Shown here: piece by piece, positions 42,229 through 52,880 of the stretch | Layout of the letters: the number at the start of each line of letters is the position of its first letter | Numbering within the stretch: position 1 is the first letter of the stretch | NCBI RefSeq assembly: GCF_001315985.1 | Contig: NZ_BBBI01000001.1 | Coordinates: 1 to 64,000, forward strand | Length of the DNA: 64,000 nt | Direction of reading: 5' to 3' | DNA from: Vulcanisaeta distributa JCM 11216 | Lineage (GTDB): Archaea > Thermoproteota > Thermoprotei > Thermoproteales > Thermocladiaceae | The notes under the pieces: model-generated | The model's input: the letters and a program-made list of their open reading frames with translations, nothing else | What the model was told of the DNA's origin: nothing | The model's database searches: none | Position numbers and translations under genes: made by a program

Positions 42229-43232
42229 TCCCACCACCCCCTACCGCAGTCCTCTTCTCGTTCTTAGCCATTAACACGCCATAGCGATAGTAGAGTATTG
42301 TCATTACTATTGCTGTGAATATTATACTCAATAGGTACTGGGTTGCCACGGCTATCGTTATTACGTGGTCCAGGTATAGACCCTTCAGCAGCATCTCCAT
42401 GCCGAGGAAGGCAAGTATTGCCAGGAAGACCCACCTAACCTGCTTATTCGTAATCCTCACCAGTATCTTCGTACCACTCATAGCCCCTATCAAGACCCCC
42501 CCTATCGCGGTCACGGCAGCCATCATAGGCTGTATATAGCCGAAGTACCAGTACAGGGCGCTGCCCGTGGCTGCCGTTACTCCTATCATGAAGTTGCTTG
42601 TTGTTGTGCTTACCTTCATGGGCAGGTTCATGGCCCAGTCCATCCCAAGGACCTTAAGGGCGCCACTACCAATACCCAACAAACCACTAATAAAGCCTGC
42701 GAAGAACATTATTAATTCACCAAGCCACCAACGAACACCCCCAGTACTTAACCTCCATCTTAAGGGCATCATCGTAGTAACTACCATATAGCTTAAACAC
42801 CCTCGTGGTCCAATCAGGCTTTCTTGGGTCCGGTATTTCGTACTTACCCCTCTGGGCTGTCGGTATTATTGAGGTCAATATGACTATACCGAATACTACG
42901 TATACAATCCAGGCGAGTCCGTGTGTGTATACGTAGTTAGCAGTTAGTGAGCCGACTATTGAGCCTGTCGTTGTTGCTATTTCAAGGCCCATTCCAATCC
43001 TTACGTTGGTTATCCTATCCCTAATGTAGGCACTGGCTGCGCCGCTCGAAGTGGCTATTGTGGATATTAACGATGCACCAGCAGCGTAGGCAATAGGTAT
43101 GCCCAGGAACAAAGTGAGAAGCGGCACAAGAACTGTTCCGCCTCCTAACCCTGTTAATGACCCAAGCAGCCCAGCAATTATGCTAAATACAAGCAACTCT
43201 ATGCAACAAATTATTGTTCTAAGTAGGACCAT
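42221..43232 (-). CDS. TauE/SafE-type anion exporter
   Basis: About 335 residues, eight helices in two halves, each with the family glycine motif: GLLGSLTGLGGGTVLVPLLT near the N-terminus and GFISGLLGIGSGALKVLGMD after the middle, with a long hydrophilic loop between (TAQRGKYEIPDPRKPDWTTR). The frame breaks at the middle (~42745), where KMEVKYWGVRWWLGELIMF joins the halves. Family members move sulfite, sulfonates or other organic anions. It is coupled to DUF1634 downstream. Confidence 0.83.
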
Positions 43233-43402
43233 GGCTACCTAGCTTGATTAGCATGACCTTAAAAAACTAACTTGCCCCCGAGGGACTTGTTGTGCATTCT
43301 ACGTGCGTTATTAAGGAATTTTCAAATCTAAAACATTAACTAGGTTCATGCCTTATAAACTTCCATATTCCTATTATTTTACTTAAGTAAAATGAAATGC
43401 CG

Positions 43403-44744
43403 CTAAGCCATATTACTCAATTTCCCATAAACCTCAGGAATCACATCATACAACTTCTCAATCAATTCCCCCCCCTCATTAACACCGATTAATCCACCAT
43501 CCCTCACCACAAACCTCCCGCCAACAATCACATCATTAACACTATGACCATTAAGCAATGACACCACGGACTCCACTGGGTCGTATATAGGCAACGCCCT
43601 GACGTCATCCAGCCTAAGCGTTATTAGGTCGGCCTTGAAGCCTCACTAACCACGCCCACATTATCCCCCCCAACCAGCAGTCCACCCCCCCAACCCGTGA
43701 GTGCCCTGAGCATAGTTACCGAGTTAAAGGAGGACTTATCATAGGTCATGCTAACGGTTAATGCCTTACCCACGGCCCTAGCAACCTTAACCTCATGAAG
43801 AATGTCAAGGCTTGTGAATGCACCACCATCACTACCAAAACCAAACAACACATCGCCAAACATTGGTAACCAATGCTGACCCATTACCAGGGAGTCAACC
43901 GTTGGGCACCAAGCAATCCCTAACCCCCTATCCCTAACAATGGCTCTCTCCCTATTTGATAGGTAAACCGCATGCGCAATAACCGTGGGCCTGATAAACG
44001 TCAAGCCCAACCTATCAAAGACCTCAAGTGGCCTGGCGCCGTACCTAGTGAGTGCATAGTCGACCTCACCCTGGTACTCGCAAGGTGGTAAGTTATACCA
44101 AGCCCTTTACTCAAACATAGGTCCTTTAACTTAAGGAGTAAGTCCTCGGTAACCATCATTATCTGCCTAATTGAGCACCAAACCCTGACCCTATCACCGA
44201 CCTCGGGCAATAACTCCTCAGTCCTACGCACGACTTCCTCAGCATCAATTACCCCATCACCACGCACATTAAACGTTGATGGTGTGACCACGCCCCCCCT
44301 AACCCCCCAACCTCATTAATAGCCTTAATCAACTCCCTGGGTCTCGGCGCACCTGCCTCTATGAAGTATGTAACCCCGTTCTTAGCCATGGCGGCGACGC
44401 TCACCAGGGATGATAGGCGTGCTAAGTCATCGGTTAGCAAGTCCTCAAAGGGTATTAAGAGCTTAGTCCATATTGGGGGGGTAATGCAAGCCTCTCATCA
44501 TTGATGAACGACCTAAGCAACACCTGCTGGGTATGGGTGTGGACGTCAATAAGGCCTGGCATCAGTACGTGCCTATCCTATCAATGACCTCCTCGCCACT
44601 GTACTGACCGAGTACCTCACTCGCCTTACCCACGGCCTTTATTAAGCCGTTATCCACGGCTACGGCCCCATCCTCAATAACCATTGGATTCGACATTGTT
44701 ATTACGTACCTAGCCCTAATGATTAGGTCTACCCGCTCCATCAA
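43403..44744 (-). CDS. Amidohydrolase (TrzN/cytosine-deaminase/SAH-deaminase type)
   Basis: A metal-dependent hydrolase of ~445 residues. N-terminal strand region MERVDLIIRARYVITMSNPM, then LMPGLIDVHTHTQQVLLRSF with the HxH metal ligands (in the frame-broken stretch 44480-44580), a TIM barrel, the second histidine in IAHAVYLSNRE, and the late aspartate motif FGFGSDGGAFTSLDI. Breaks near 44565, 44475, 44300, 44075 and 43640 coincide with C7 runs or single-base losses. It directly follows the amino-acid permease gene (3 bases), so imported compounds may be its substrate, probably an aminated purine, pyrimidine or guanidine. Confidence 0.82.
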
Positions 44745-44747
44745 TAA

Positions 44748-46277
44748 TCACTCTGGCGGAATCTCGACATACGCCACGGAAATATCCATGCCATACCTCC
44801 TCAGGTATATGGACCTAGCCACTAGGTAGGCGATGACCCCCCCTAGTACGAAGGCGCCGATTATTACGCCGTAGGCGAGTGGGTTACCGCCCCCCCAGAT
44901 CTGCGGGTAGGCTAGGAACTCATAGTCCAGGTAAATGAACACTAGAAACTGAAGAACGCCAGCGGTAATAAGTGCCGCCCTAGCCCTGCCGCTCAGTTCA
45001 TCGTTTTTCCTGAGCGCGATTATCACCGCGGCAATACCTACGAATGCCAGGTACGTTAATGGCCCAACCTCGGTACCGTAGAGCGCCGTGAACGTTCCAT
45101 AAAACAACCCAGTAACTGCGATGAGGGCTGAGGTAACGATTAAGTCAAATAAATGGGCGTATATTGGTGTTCCGAGTCTTGGGCTTATGTAGGCGAAGGT
45201 GCTTGGCCAGACTCTGTCGAAGGCTAGGGCGAACCAGTACCTTACGACGACGATGGCTCCGTAGGCGAGGACGGCTAGGTACCAAGTGACTGATGAAATG
45301 CCAATAAACCACTTGAGTACGTAGTTATTGGATAAAACCATAGCAATTGTCCAGAAGTTAACAACACCATTGAGGTTGGGGTTGGATAGGGCCTCAGTAA
45401 CGAAGTTAAAGCCCAGGGAGTAATACATGGCCTCAAACCCTATGGTTGCCATTACCATGGTGATGAGGGCTGCGACAGGTACGTTATACTTAATCGCGCT
45501 TTTACCCCCCCTTATTTCAGAGGCTATTGCTGGCCCGGCCATTAGCCATGGGTATACGTAGAGGGCGAAGAAGGGTATTACCATGAGTATGCCACTTAAT
45601 GTGGTCTCAGGCCCTTTATAGCTACTGGCCAGTGATGAGTATGTGTAGCCACTTGGTAGTAGATTATTGATTGCCGCTATTGCCGTCTGCCTCGGTGTCA
45701 GGAGCATTATGGCTATTGCGATTACCAACCCAGTCATTGATATCGTGGTTAGTATGGTCATTAGCCTAAAGCCGTACTTAGTGCCCAGTATGTTGGCTAG
45801 GACTATGACGGCGAAGAAGGCTATGGCTATGGCTATCGCGTCCCATGTACTGAAGGACACGTTTAAACCTAGTATGGGTAGCACCGACTCAAGCTGGAAG
45901 ACTCCAGCTATCGCAATGAGCGCGTAGTACGCCAATGCCTGTATGACGAATGCCATGACCAAGCCATTAATGAGCCAAGCAACCCTAGGTCCAAAAGCCC
46001 TTGTTAACCATACATAGTCGCCGCCAGTGCGTGGTATTAACGTGGTCAGTAGTGAATACACGATTATTTGAGGCACCGATAGTAGAAATGCAACTAATGA
46101 TGCATACACTAAGTTTACACCAACAATACTCGGCAAGGCAGCCAGTGTTAGGCCCACCGTACCCAGTGCAGCGCCTATTGACATGTTAGCTATGTTTATT
46201 GAAACCGCATCCCAAAAACCAGCCTCTTTGACCAAGCCCGTGGACTCCCTAAGAAATACACCCTGCTTGACCTCCAT
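44748..46277 (-). CDS. APC-family amino-acid permease
   Basis: A 509-residue intact permease with 12-14 helices. The family start is visible as WDAVSINIANMSIGAALGTV (helix 1), and TLIPRTGGDYVWLTRAFGPR is the conserved APC segment between helices 2 and 3. TTTTTAAATATTCC (minus strand, ~46292-46306) is a probable TATA box before ATG 46277. A C7 run at 45507-45513 inserts one glycine (RGGKSA). It lies upstream of the amidohydrolase and likely imports its substrate or an amino acid. Confidence 0.88.
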   Translation of the reverse strand: MEVKQGVFLRESTGLVKEAGFWDAVSINIANMSIGAALGTVGLTLAALPSIVGVNLVYASLVAFLLSVPQIIVYSLLTTLIPRTGGDYVWLTRAFGPRVAWLINGLVMAFVIQALAYYALIAIAGVFQLESVLPILGLNVSFSTWDAIAIAIAFFAVIVLANILGTKYGFRLMTILTTISMTGLVIAIAIMLLTPRQTAIAAINNLLPSGYTYSSLASSYKGPETTLSGILMVIPFFALYVYPWLMAGPAIASEIRGGKSAIKYNVPVAALITMVMATIGFEAMYYSLGFNFVTEALSNPNLNGVVNFWTIAMVLSNNYVLKWFIGISSVTWYLAVLAYGAIVVVRYWFALAFDRVWPSTFAYISPRLGTPIYAHLFDLIVTSALIAVTGLFYGTFTALYGTEVGPLTYLAFVGIAAVIIALRKNDELSGRARAALITAGVLQFLVFIYLDYEFLAYPQIWGGGNPLAYGVIIGAFVLGGVIAYLVARSIYLRRYGMDISVAYVEIPPE

Positions 46278-46463
46278 TATTCCATCGAGAATTGGAATAT
46301 TTAAAAACCTTTCGTGTGAAACTATCGAGCATCTATTTTAATAATCAATTAAATTATTTAATAAATTCATTAAACAATAACCTGATAATTGGTTGGGATC
46401 AATTACGCTAACCTGATTCATCGCTAATAAAAGTATTTAAACAACTGTGAAATAATCATTTTC

Positions 46464-47036
46464 GTGGTTGTTGGCATTCTTAATTTCGGCGGTCAATACA
46501 ACCACTTAATACTTAGGCGTGTAACTGAACTGGGCTTTAGGGGCGAGTTCTTAAGCCCGGACGAACCGCTTGATAGGGTTAAGCAGTTGTTTGACTGCCT
46601 AATCATTAGTGGTGGTCCTTGGAACATACCCGAGGATTTACCGAGGACTGGAAACGCCATTAAATACATCCTCGAGTTCCCAGGGCCCGTACTTGGTATT
46701 TGCCTCGGGCATCAGTTGATGGCCTATGCATATGGTGGTGGATTGGTGAGGGATCGACCTGAGTTTGGCGGTGTCAAGGTCTATGTTGTTAGGGAGGATA
46801 CAATATTCAAGGGAGTGCCTAGGGAGTTCACTGCATGGGAGAGCCATAATTTAAGTGTTGCCAATCAACCTAGGGGGGGCTTTGAGGTTATTGCGTATAG
46901 TGATGCCGTACCTGTTGAGGCCATGGCTAATGAGAGAATCAATAGATTTGGCGTTCAGTTTCACCCCGAAGTTAGACATACGGAGCATGGACTTACAATA
47001 ATGAAGAACTTCCTTGATCTATGCCAACGTAAGTGA
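46464..47036 (+). CDS. guaAA: GMP synthase, glutaminase subunit (A)
   Basis: The glutamine amidotransferase of the split archaeal GMP synthase, 190 residues, supplying NH3 to GuaAB. Class I triad: Cys in LGICLGHQLMAYAYGG (residue ~77), and His/Glu in FGVQFHPEVRHTEHG. N-terminus VVGILNFGGQYNHLILRRV. The start is GTG 46464, about 25 bases after AAAGTATTTAAAC, a likely TATA box. One G7 run gives PRGGF in frame. It lies 100 bases before guaAB, which has its own TATA-like element. Confidence 0.93.
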   Translation: MVVGILNFGGQYNHLILRRVTELGFRGEFLSPDEPLDRVKQLFDCLIISGGPWNIPEDLPRTGNAIKYILEFPGPVLGICLGHQLMAYAYGGGLVRDRPEFGGVKVYVVREDTIFKGVPREFTAWESHNLSVANQPRGGFEVIAYSDAVPVEAMANERINRFGVQFHPEVRHTEHGLTIMKNFLDLCQRK

Positions 47037-47135
47037 GGGTGGTTTATTGTTTATAACTTTAATTAAATAAATAATTAAGTAATACGGTTTATCCATAGGC
47101 TAAAGTATTTAAACAATCAATAGAATAAAAACAAT

Positions 47136-48275
47136 ATGGACATGGCAATTATCGGCAAAATGATTGAGGATATTAAGTCACTACCCATTAAATGCGCCCT
47201 TGCGGCAATCTCAGGCGGTGTTGATAGTACCACGGCGGCGGTACTCGTGAGGAGAGCCATCGGCAATAGGCTTAAGGCCGTATTCATCGATACAGGCTTC
47301 ATGAGATTTAATGAACCTGCACATGTTAAGGATATACTCAACGATATTCTTCCTATTGATATCATTAATGCAAGTGATAGTTTTTACCACGAAATGCTTG
47401 GACTCAGTGATGCCGAGAAGAAGAGGATTAGGTTTAGGGAGGTTTTCTATGGAGTTCTCTCCGAGATTGCCAGGGGGTACGGCTGTGATTGGCTTGTCCA
47501 GGGTACAATAGCCCCCCCTGACTGGATTGAGACGAGGGGGGGTGGAATTAAGACTCAGCACAACGTGCTTGAGCAAATAGGCATAGACACCGCGTCTAAG
47601 TACGGCTTCAAACTCCTCGAGCCACTTAGGGAGCTTTATAAGGACCAGGTCAGGGAGTTAGCCAGAACGCTTAATGTGCCAAATGAAATAGTCAATAGGC
47701 AGCCATTCCCTGGACCTGGACTGAGTATTAGGGCCGTGGGGGGGGAACTAACACTTGAGAAGCTTGATGTGGTTAGGGAAGCAACGCGTATTGTCGAGGA
47801 GGGACTGGAGGGTATGGGCCTTAGCCAGTGGTTCGCCGCGGCTTGGGAGTACGAGTTTACCCCTGATGAGGGGGCTTTCCAGGGCCATTAATGGGCTTGG
47901 GGGGGATCTGCAAACCTACCTATTTAGGGTTAGGGCCACGGGTGTTAAGGGTGACTCTAGGTCCTACGGAAACGTGGTACTGGTTAAGGGCCACCTGCTC
48001 AGGTGGGACCTGGCCTATGAACTACACAGGTACTTAGCTGCAGCTTACGATATCACACACGTGATTTACGAACTAATGAATAGGGACTCCGGTAAGTACT
48101 TCGTGTCCATTAGGGCTGTGGTCACTGATGACTTCATGACGCTGATGTAGCCAGGATACCGCGTGATACGCTAATGGATATTGCGCGGGAAATACTCAAC
48201 AATGACGATAGGGTTGCCGCGGTTGGTTACGACGTAACCCCCCCAAAGCCACCGGCGACTATTGAGTATGAGTAG
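47136..48275 (+). CDS. guaAB: GMP synthase, ATP-pyrophosphatase subunit (B)
   Basis: It adenylates XMP and accepts ammonia to make GMP. PP-loop SGGVDSTTAAVLVRRA (residues ~28-42), then LVQGTIAP, QHNVLEQIG-type core, RQPFPGPGLSIRAVG and DDFMTADVARIPRDTL. The C-terminus is KPPATIEYE. Breaks: one extra G near 47881 (FQAINGLG expected) and one missing G near 48141. A C7 at 47512-47518 changes invariant APDW into APPDW; C7 near 48238 makes TPPKPP, and a G8 at 47738-47745 makes AVGGEL. The stop abuts the convergent phosphoribosyltransferase stop. AAAGTATTTAAAC near 47102 is the probable promoter. Confidence 0.93.
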
Positions 48276-48857
48276 TTAGCGGAGTAGCTTCGTTAATTTA
48301 TTCACAAAGTCCTCACCAAAGTACTCACTCAGTCTGAGACTCCTTATTACCGACTCTGGACTTGAACCCTGAACCTGGCTCCTAATAACCTCGCCAACCT
48401 CCCATGGAAATAGTATCCACTTATCCGTGGTACCCACGTAATAGTCAGGCTTAATCTTCGACCAAGGCTTAACATAGAGAGTTGCCGTCCTCACCTCCCT
48501 GGCGCCATAGAACCTAAGTATGTCTCTGGCCACGGCAAGGGTCTTCCCGGTGTCCGTAACATCATCAACAACCAGCACACTCCTGCCCCCCCGTAAATCA
48601 CGTATTATTGGGTAAGTAACCACAGGCTCCTCACCCTCCCCCCCAATCCTCGTACCATAACTCACGAGCCCAAGAATCACCAAGTCATCAACACCGAGAA
48701 AATCCGAAATAAGCTTACCAACGATGTAACCACCCCTAAGAATAGCAATTACCGAGTCAGGCCTATAACCAGACTCCTTAATCATCAATGAGAGGTCCAA
48801 CGATAAATCCACAAGTCTCTGCCAATTAAGGACTAGGAACTCCATTAATTGGTTCAA
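48276..48857 (-). CDS. Purine-type phosphoribosyltransferase
   Basis: An intact 193-residue PRTase. PRPP-binding motif SVLVVDDVTDTGKTLAVARD (residues ~95-113), N-terminal hood-like AILRGGYIVGKLISDFLG, and the C-terminal base-binding region KWILFPWEVGEVIRS, where the WILFPWE pattern is typical of archaeal hypoxanthine/xanthine PRTases. Start ATG 48857 or 48845. It converges on guaAB, in keeping with purine salvage. The exact base used is not determinable. Confidence 0.85.
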   Translation of the reverse strand: MNQLMEFLVLNWQRLVDLSLDLSLMIKESGYRPDSVIAILRGGYIVGKLISDFLGVDDLVILGLVSYGTRIGGEGEEPVVTYPIIRDLRGGRSVLVVDDVTDTGKTLAVARDILRFYGAREVRTATLYVKPWSKIKPDYYVGTTDKWILFPWEVGEVIRSQVQGSSPESVIRSLRLSEYFGEDFVNKLTKLLR

Positions 48858-48931
48858 TGAAATAATGATGTTAAAAGGCTTTCCTCATGGTAAGAACAAC
48901 ATTACCACAAATAATTAAACAATTTGCCCCC

Positions 48932-49005
48932 TGCATGCACCCACACCACTGGGTCCCAGCGGCCCGGTTTCGCGGGTCGTTGGGTGGCCCAATGGCGTGA
49001 ATGCA
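48932..49005. ncRNA. Structured RNA candidate (long GC-rich hairpin)
   Basis: A 74-base nested hairpin in an AT-rich gap. Outer TGCAT/ATGCA (48932-48936 / 49001-49005). Middle 13-base arms (48942-48954 / 48987-48999) pair with one G-U and two A-C mismatches. The upper 12-base arms (48955-48966 / 48973-48984) pair fully with two G-U, closed by loop GTTTCG. GC islands in AT-rich intergenic DNA of hyperthermophiles are often stable RNAs. I cannot assign a class: no tRNA, SRP, RNase P or C/D-box signature is seen. The strand is unsettled. Confidence 0.5.
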
Positions 49006-49193
49006 AGGCAGGTATGGGCTCTATCATTATTTAATCCTAATATATTTATATTATTTACCCTTATCGATCTTTCTTAAAATACATATAAATTATATGTATA
49101 GCATATGTGTATTATAGTCTTCATATTTTAAATTTAAACTTTTTATTCGATATAGGCAAAAGATTGAAAAATCAAGAATAGAAATAAAACAAT

Positions 49194-49403
49194 GTGAAAA
49201 GGACAATAAAGCAATGTAAGGAGAAGTTTCTTGACTGCGCATTTGATGTAATAGTTAAGGCTAAGTTAGGACTCATTGACAAGGACGAGGCATTCGACGC
49301 ACTTTGGGAGTACCTAGTTAATGTTGAGTATGAAGTTAAGATTCTCGAAAGGAGGATCAGCATGAGCGATAACGTGGGGGGGAAAGAAGCCAATAGTGGC
49401 TAG
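49194..49403 (+). CDS. Small helical charged protein, unknown
   Basis: 69 residues from GTG 49194: KRTIKQCKEKFLDCAFDVIV then DEAFDALWEYLVNVEYEVKI. It is amphipathic and helical with two cysteines and a short polar tail. Spaced leucines/valines suggest a small dimeric coiled coil. No family is recognised. It precedes the secreted-protein cluster by ~150 bases; AT-rich DNA upstream likely holds its promoter. Confidence 0.45.
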   Translation: MKRTIKQCKEKFLDCAFDVIVKAKLGLIDKDEAFDALWEYLVNVEYEVKILERRISMSDNVGGKEANSG

Positions 49404-49559
49404 GCGGTATTCAAATCAATGCTCTCAATCGTCGAATACCTCGCCTAAAGAGTACGTTAATGAGCGGGTATTCGTAAACCGTAAAGCCTACTCGACCTCA
49501 TTCGACTCACTTTTTATGAACACCCAAAGCAAAAAAAGCCCGTGTGTTTATTACTTTTG

Positions 49560-50438
49560 ATGGGTATGGGTTACAGGTCAAGGCTCTTACTTATTATCGC
49601 CGTGGTCGTAGTTGCCGTTGTCCTATTCGTGGTTAGGTACTTCCTCATACCCAGGCACTTCCTCACATCGTATGTAATGCCTAAGGCCATTGATTACGGC
49701 TTCCTCTATTGCAACAATCACTTCATAGTTATTCCTGGAAATTCAATGGTTATTCTCCGTTATCACGTTCATGGCGATGTAACCATTAATGGCGTAGTCA
49801 TCTACATGGCTTTCCCAGCTGACTTAATTAATGCAACCTTAAACGCCTTCTTGAGGCTGCCAAATCCTAATAATGCCATGATGCTTGGTGTCTATGTCAA
49901 TGGCAAGTTAATTGCCGTGGATAATGACTCGTCGCCGATCCTTGGTTTAAAGACTTCTGTGAGTATACCATACCATTACGGTAATGAGACCGTGACCTTC
50001 TGGCAACTACTGAGCCTTAGAAATGAAACACACACCCTAGTTGAGTACACAAGCTATGGAGTCACCCTCCCAACAATCAACCTAACGCCAAGTGATACCT
50101 TGACGGTCATCATCTACTCAGCAGTACCCTACGCACTACCCTCGTGTGCCATGACTAACGAGAGTTCTGAGGTTGGGTTAATGGTTGAGGAGCATTGGAT
50201 CGGGTTGATCGGCATTTACGGCGTGTTCAACGCCACACCAACGGCCGAGCAGCTCTACATGGAGGGTAGGTACATAACAGAGGTACCCATAATCTACGTA
50301 ATAAACGTTACAGGCCCAATAAGCCAATTACCGCAGGAACTAACGCCAGGACTACTCACCAATGTGAGGTCATTCGCCATCGGGTACGCGCCATCATTCG
50401 CAATCGGACAAACACTACCACCAACAGGCAATGGGTGA
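49560..50438 (+). CDS. Signal-anchored extracellular protein, unknown family
   Basis: About 292 residues in an intact frame. The N-terminal helix (LLLIIAVVVVAVVLFVV, residues ~8-24) is a signal anchor. The ectodomain starts LIPRHFLTSYVMPKAIDYGF, has many N-x-T/S sequons, and contains VIPGNSMVILRYHVHGDVTI, which recurs as a remnant at ~3500. The C-terminus ends FAIGQTLPPTGNG. The ATG at 49560 is preferred. Its stop overlaps the next start (TGATG), so it is cotranscribed with the next secreted gene. Function unknown. Confidence 0.6.
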   Translation: MGMGYRSRLLLIIAVVVVAVVLFVVRYFLIPRHFLTSYVMPKAIDYGFLYCNNHFIVIPGNSMVILRYHVHGDVTINGVVIYMAFPADLINATLNAFLRLPNPNNAMMLGVYVNGKLIAVDNDSSPILGLKTSVSIPYHYGNETVTFWQLLSLRNETHTLVEYTSYGVTLPTINLTPSDTLTVIIYSAVPYALPSCAMTNESSEVGLMVEEHWIGLIGIYGVFNATPTAEQLYMEGRYITEVPIIYVINVTGPISQLPQELTPGLLTNVRSFAIGYAPSFAIGQTLPPTGNG

Positions 50439-51299
50439 TGGACATGGTGAGTAAGCTCAAGATTACCTCAGCAATCGTAGTATTAATCCTCGTAGTACTA
50501 ACTGCGTTAATAATGCTACCGAAGCAAGCCGCTGCGCAAAGCAATTCCTGCATGCAAGCCATTGGCAACTGTAATTATGAGTTCACGACAAATGGAGTAA
50601 CGCCAAGCTTTGTTAGTGCCCAGGCATATATAACAAACACGATGGCTGTACAGTCCTACACTGGGGGGGAGACTGTACTTGCATTACTGTATAACCCAGA
50701 CATAAATATGGTGTGCGGCCCACTTGCCTGGTACTACGGAAGCACTGGGTATTGGGACCAGGGAGTTATAATATACGGTGTGATTATGAACCCGCCAGCA
50801 ACCGGGCACCATAGGTAATCTATACCTCATGGTACAGACATATAATTGTTCAGGATATTTAGTATGGAATAACTTACCTCCTGACCTCAGCCAACCCACA
50901 GCTACGGACGTTCCATGGCCGCTCGTCTCCGGTTCTGAGTGGGAGATTATATACTATGTTGGTAATAATGGCTTGATTAACCAGGTTTATGAGTACGTGT
51001 ACATACCAGTTAATGGAGGGGGGGAGTATTATCAGGAATACATAACTATTCAATCCCAATACGCGAATCGTTGGTACAGATCTAACGTGAATTGGGGCGG
51101 CAGCCCTGGCGGTGGTTCAGTGAACTTCTACCCAGGCGGTTCCGGCCAGTTCTTCTATAATTCTAACGTGAACCTATATCAAGGCCCATTAGCTGCTAAT
51201 GCTGCGGAAAGCTCCAACGTAAACTACACCCAAATGTACACTCCACCACCAAACACATGCACCCTATATGAACTATACCAGGACTTCCAGACAACGTAG
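50438..51299 (+). CDS. Secreted protein with Sec signal peptide, unknown
   Basis: About 285 residues. Signal peptide KLKITSAIVVLILVVLTALI with probable cleavage near QAAAQS (residues ~32-37). The mature part is N/Y/G/W-rich (NCNYEFTTNGVTPSFVSAQA, then NVNWGGSPGGGSVNFYPGGS), resembling other beta-rich surface proteins. The frame breaks at ~50806 (one extra G; PATGTIGNLYLMVQTYN expected) and the second frame runs to 51299. Start ATG 50438 or 50444. It may be a structural or adhesion protein. Confidence 0.6.
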
Positions 51300-51333
51300 C
51301 TTAGCCATTACATAAAGCCTATAACTCAAAACC

Positions 51334-51358
51334 AAAGCCCCCCCATTATGGGGCTTTT
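51334..51358 (+). terminator. Terminator-like hairpin
   Basis: AAAGCCCC pairs with GGGGCTTT just after the stop at 51299, followed by TTCCTCC. The 8-base stem and T-rich start fit transcription termination. Confidence 0.45.
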
Positions 51359-51424
51359 CCTCCACTCAACTCCCCCCCTTTAAAAGCTAATTAGCCAGTA
51401 CCGTGATTGGGGAATTGACTAAGT

Positions 51425-52813
51425 ATGAGGCTTGGAAGGACAATAGGGCTAGCGAGCATAATACTATTCACGCTACTCATGATGCTCCCAAGCCATGTAA
51501 TGGCAATGCTATACTGGCGCTTTGGCGGTGGGGGGGCATACCACACGTGGTGGTTGGCACGAACTCCTACTCAACACCATCAACAGGCTATGTAATAAAA
51601 CCAAGCACTATGGTTTACCAACAGAACTCTGGAGGCTATGCTAGCCACGGCACTGCCTCCTACCAACCAAGCACGACCACTGTCAATGTACCCACGACAA
51701 ACACCATAATCACAAAGGTAGTCACCCAAACCACGACAATAACATACCACACATACACGACAATAACAACCTACTACCCAATCATTAGCTACATAGCCCA
51801 GTACTTCATGACCTGGATGACGCCAAGGGGGGGCATGTGCCAGAATGGGCTTTACCGTCCACGGTAGTAACAGCCCCAATGAGTGGGGGGGACGCTTCAC
51901 GTACGTACCAGCCGTGACTGCCGTATTCAACTACACTGGCTTTGGCCTACAGGTTGGCGTTAAGCTGGTGCCCCCCCAGATAACGGGCTGGAGGCCCCCC
52001 CAACCAGGCAACCCAAGCCCCCCCAGCTCCCCCCCCAAGCCCAAGCCCACCACGCATAATACCAGGGAATGAAACACTAAACATAACGCTCTCAATACCA
52101 AGCAAGCCACCCACAGCCTACTTCACCTACGGTGGCGGAGGCAATCCAAATCCAAAGGGCACTGTTTATGTGCCCTACTACAATCCACAACTCGGCTTCC
52201 TACCAGACCTAATAAAGGGCGGTGGATTCCTCACTGCCGCCTTCCTCGACGGCGGTGGTGACGCCCTACAGTGGATTGGAGCCAACACGTACAACATCGG
52301 CCAAAACATCTACACCCAGTCCCAGGTCATTGCGAATGAGGTCCAGGCCGCGGCGCAGGCTGGTAGTAACTGGTTAATACAGCACACGCAGGGCATACCA
52401 GTACTCAACTACCTCGGGCAGATCGGAGCCTACACCATCAATGCGATAGGCAATGGCATTGCCTACATAACCTCCACTGGGGGGGGAGCGCCATTGGTAG
52501 TGGCCTCATGAGTATTGGCGAGTCCACCTACACTGCTGGGTATAATATTGCCAATATTGGTAACCAGCTCGGGCAGGAGTCACAGACCTACAGCGTCTAC
52601 GGCACCTACCAATCAGTGCAGGTGAGCCCAGGGCAGTCAATTACATTACCGAGTACGTACATGACAACGTATAGTGGGAGGCCTGGCGGTAGTGCCCAGT
52701 GGTTCATTGATGGCGGTAATAACCCATCGAGCCCATTTGCCCAGTTGGTCCAGGACCTACTCAAGCCTGGCAACATGTACCCAATGCCCTCACTGTTCGG
52801 CATCACTTGGTAA
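51425..52813 (+). CDS. Large secreted protein with proline-rich linker
   Basis: Four frames abut and form one chain of ~460 residues. The signal peptide at ATG 51425 reads MRLGRTIGLASIILFTLLMM followed by LPSHVMA. Then come a T/Y-rich segment (TITKVVTQTTTITYHTYTTI), an extracellular domain (FTYVPAVTAVFNYTGFGLQV), a proline-rich linker (~51970-52050, inflated by C7 runs), and C-terminal GQNIYTQSQVIANEVQAAAQ plus a Q/S/Y-rich end. Breaks are near 51530, 51833, 52055 and 52490. The GTG at 51403 opens a different frame that bypasses the signal peptide. Probably a cell-surface protein; no family name. Confidence 0.5.
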
Positions 52814-52843
52814 CGCCCCCCCTGGGCTTGCCAGGGGCTTTTA
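52814..52843 (+). terminator. Terminator-like hairpin
   Basis: CGCCCCCCCTGG and CCAGGGGC form a stem directly after the stop at 52813, followed by TTTTAAAC. A facing hairpin (C6 TTAAATCC TCAA G7) at ~52867-52889 could end the convergent gene. Confidence 0.45.
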
Positions 52844-52880
52844 AACTCAAAAACAATCAAATTTTTCCCCCCTTAAATCC

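Noticed and set aside
48932-49005. Identity as RNase P RNA, SRP RNA or 5S rRNA
   Set aside because: Too short and lacking the conserved blocks of these RNAs; kept as an unassigned structured RNA.
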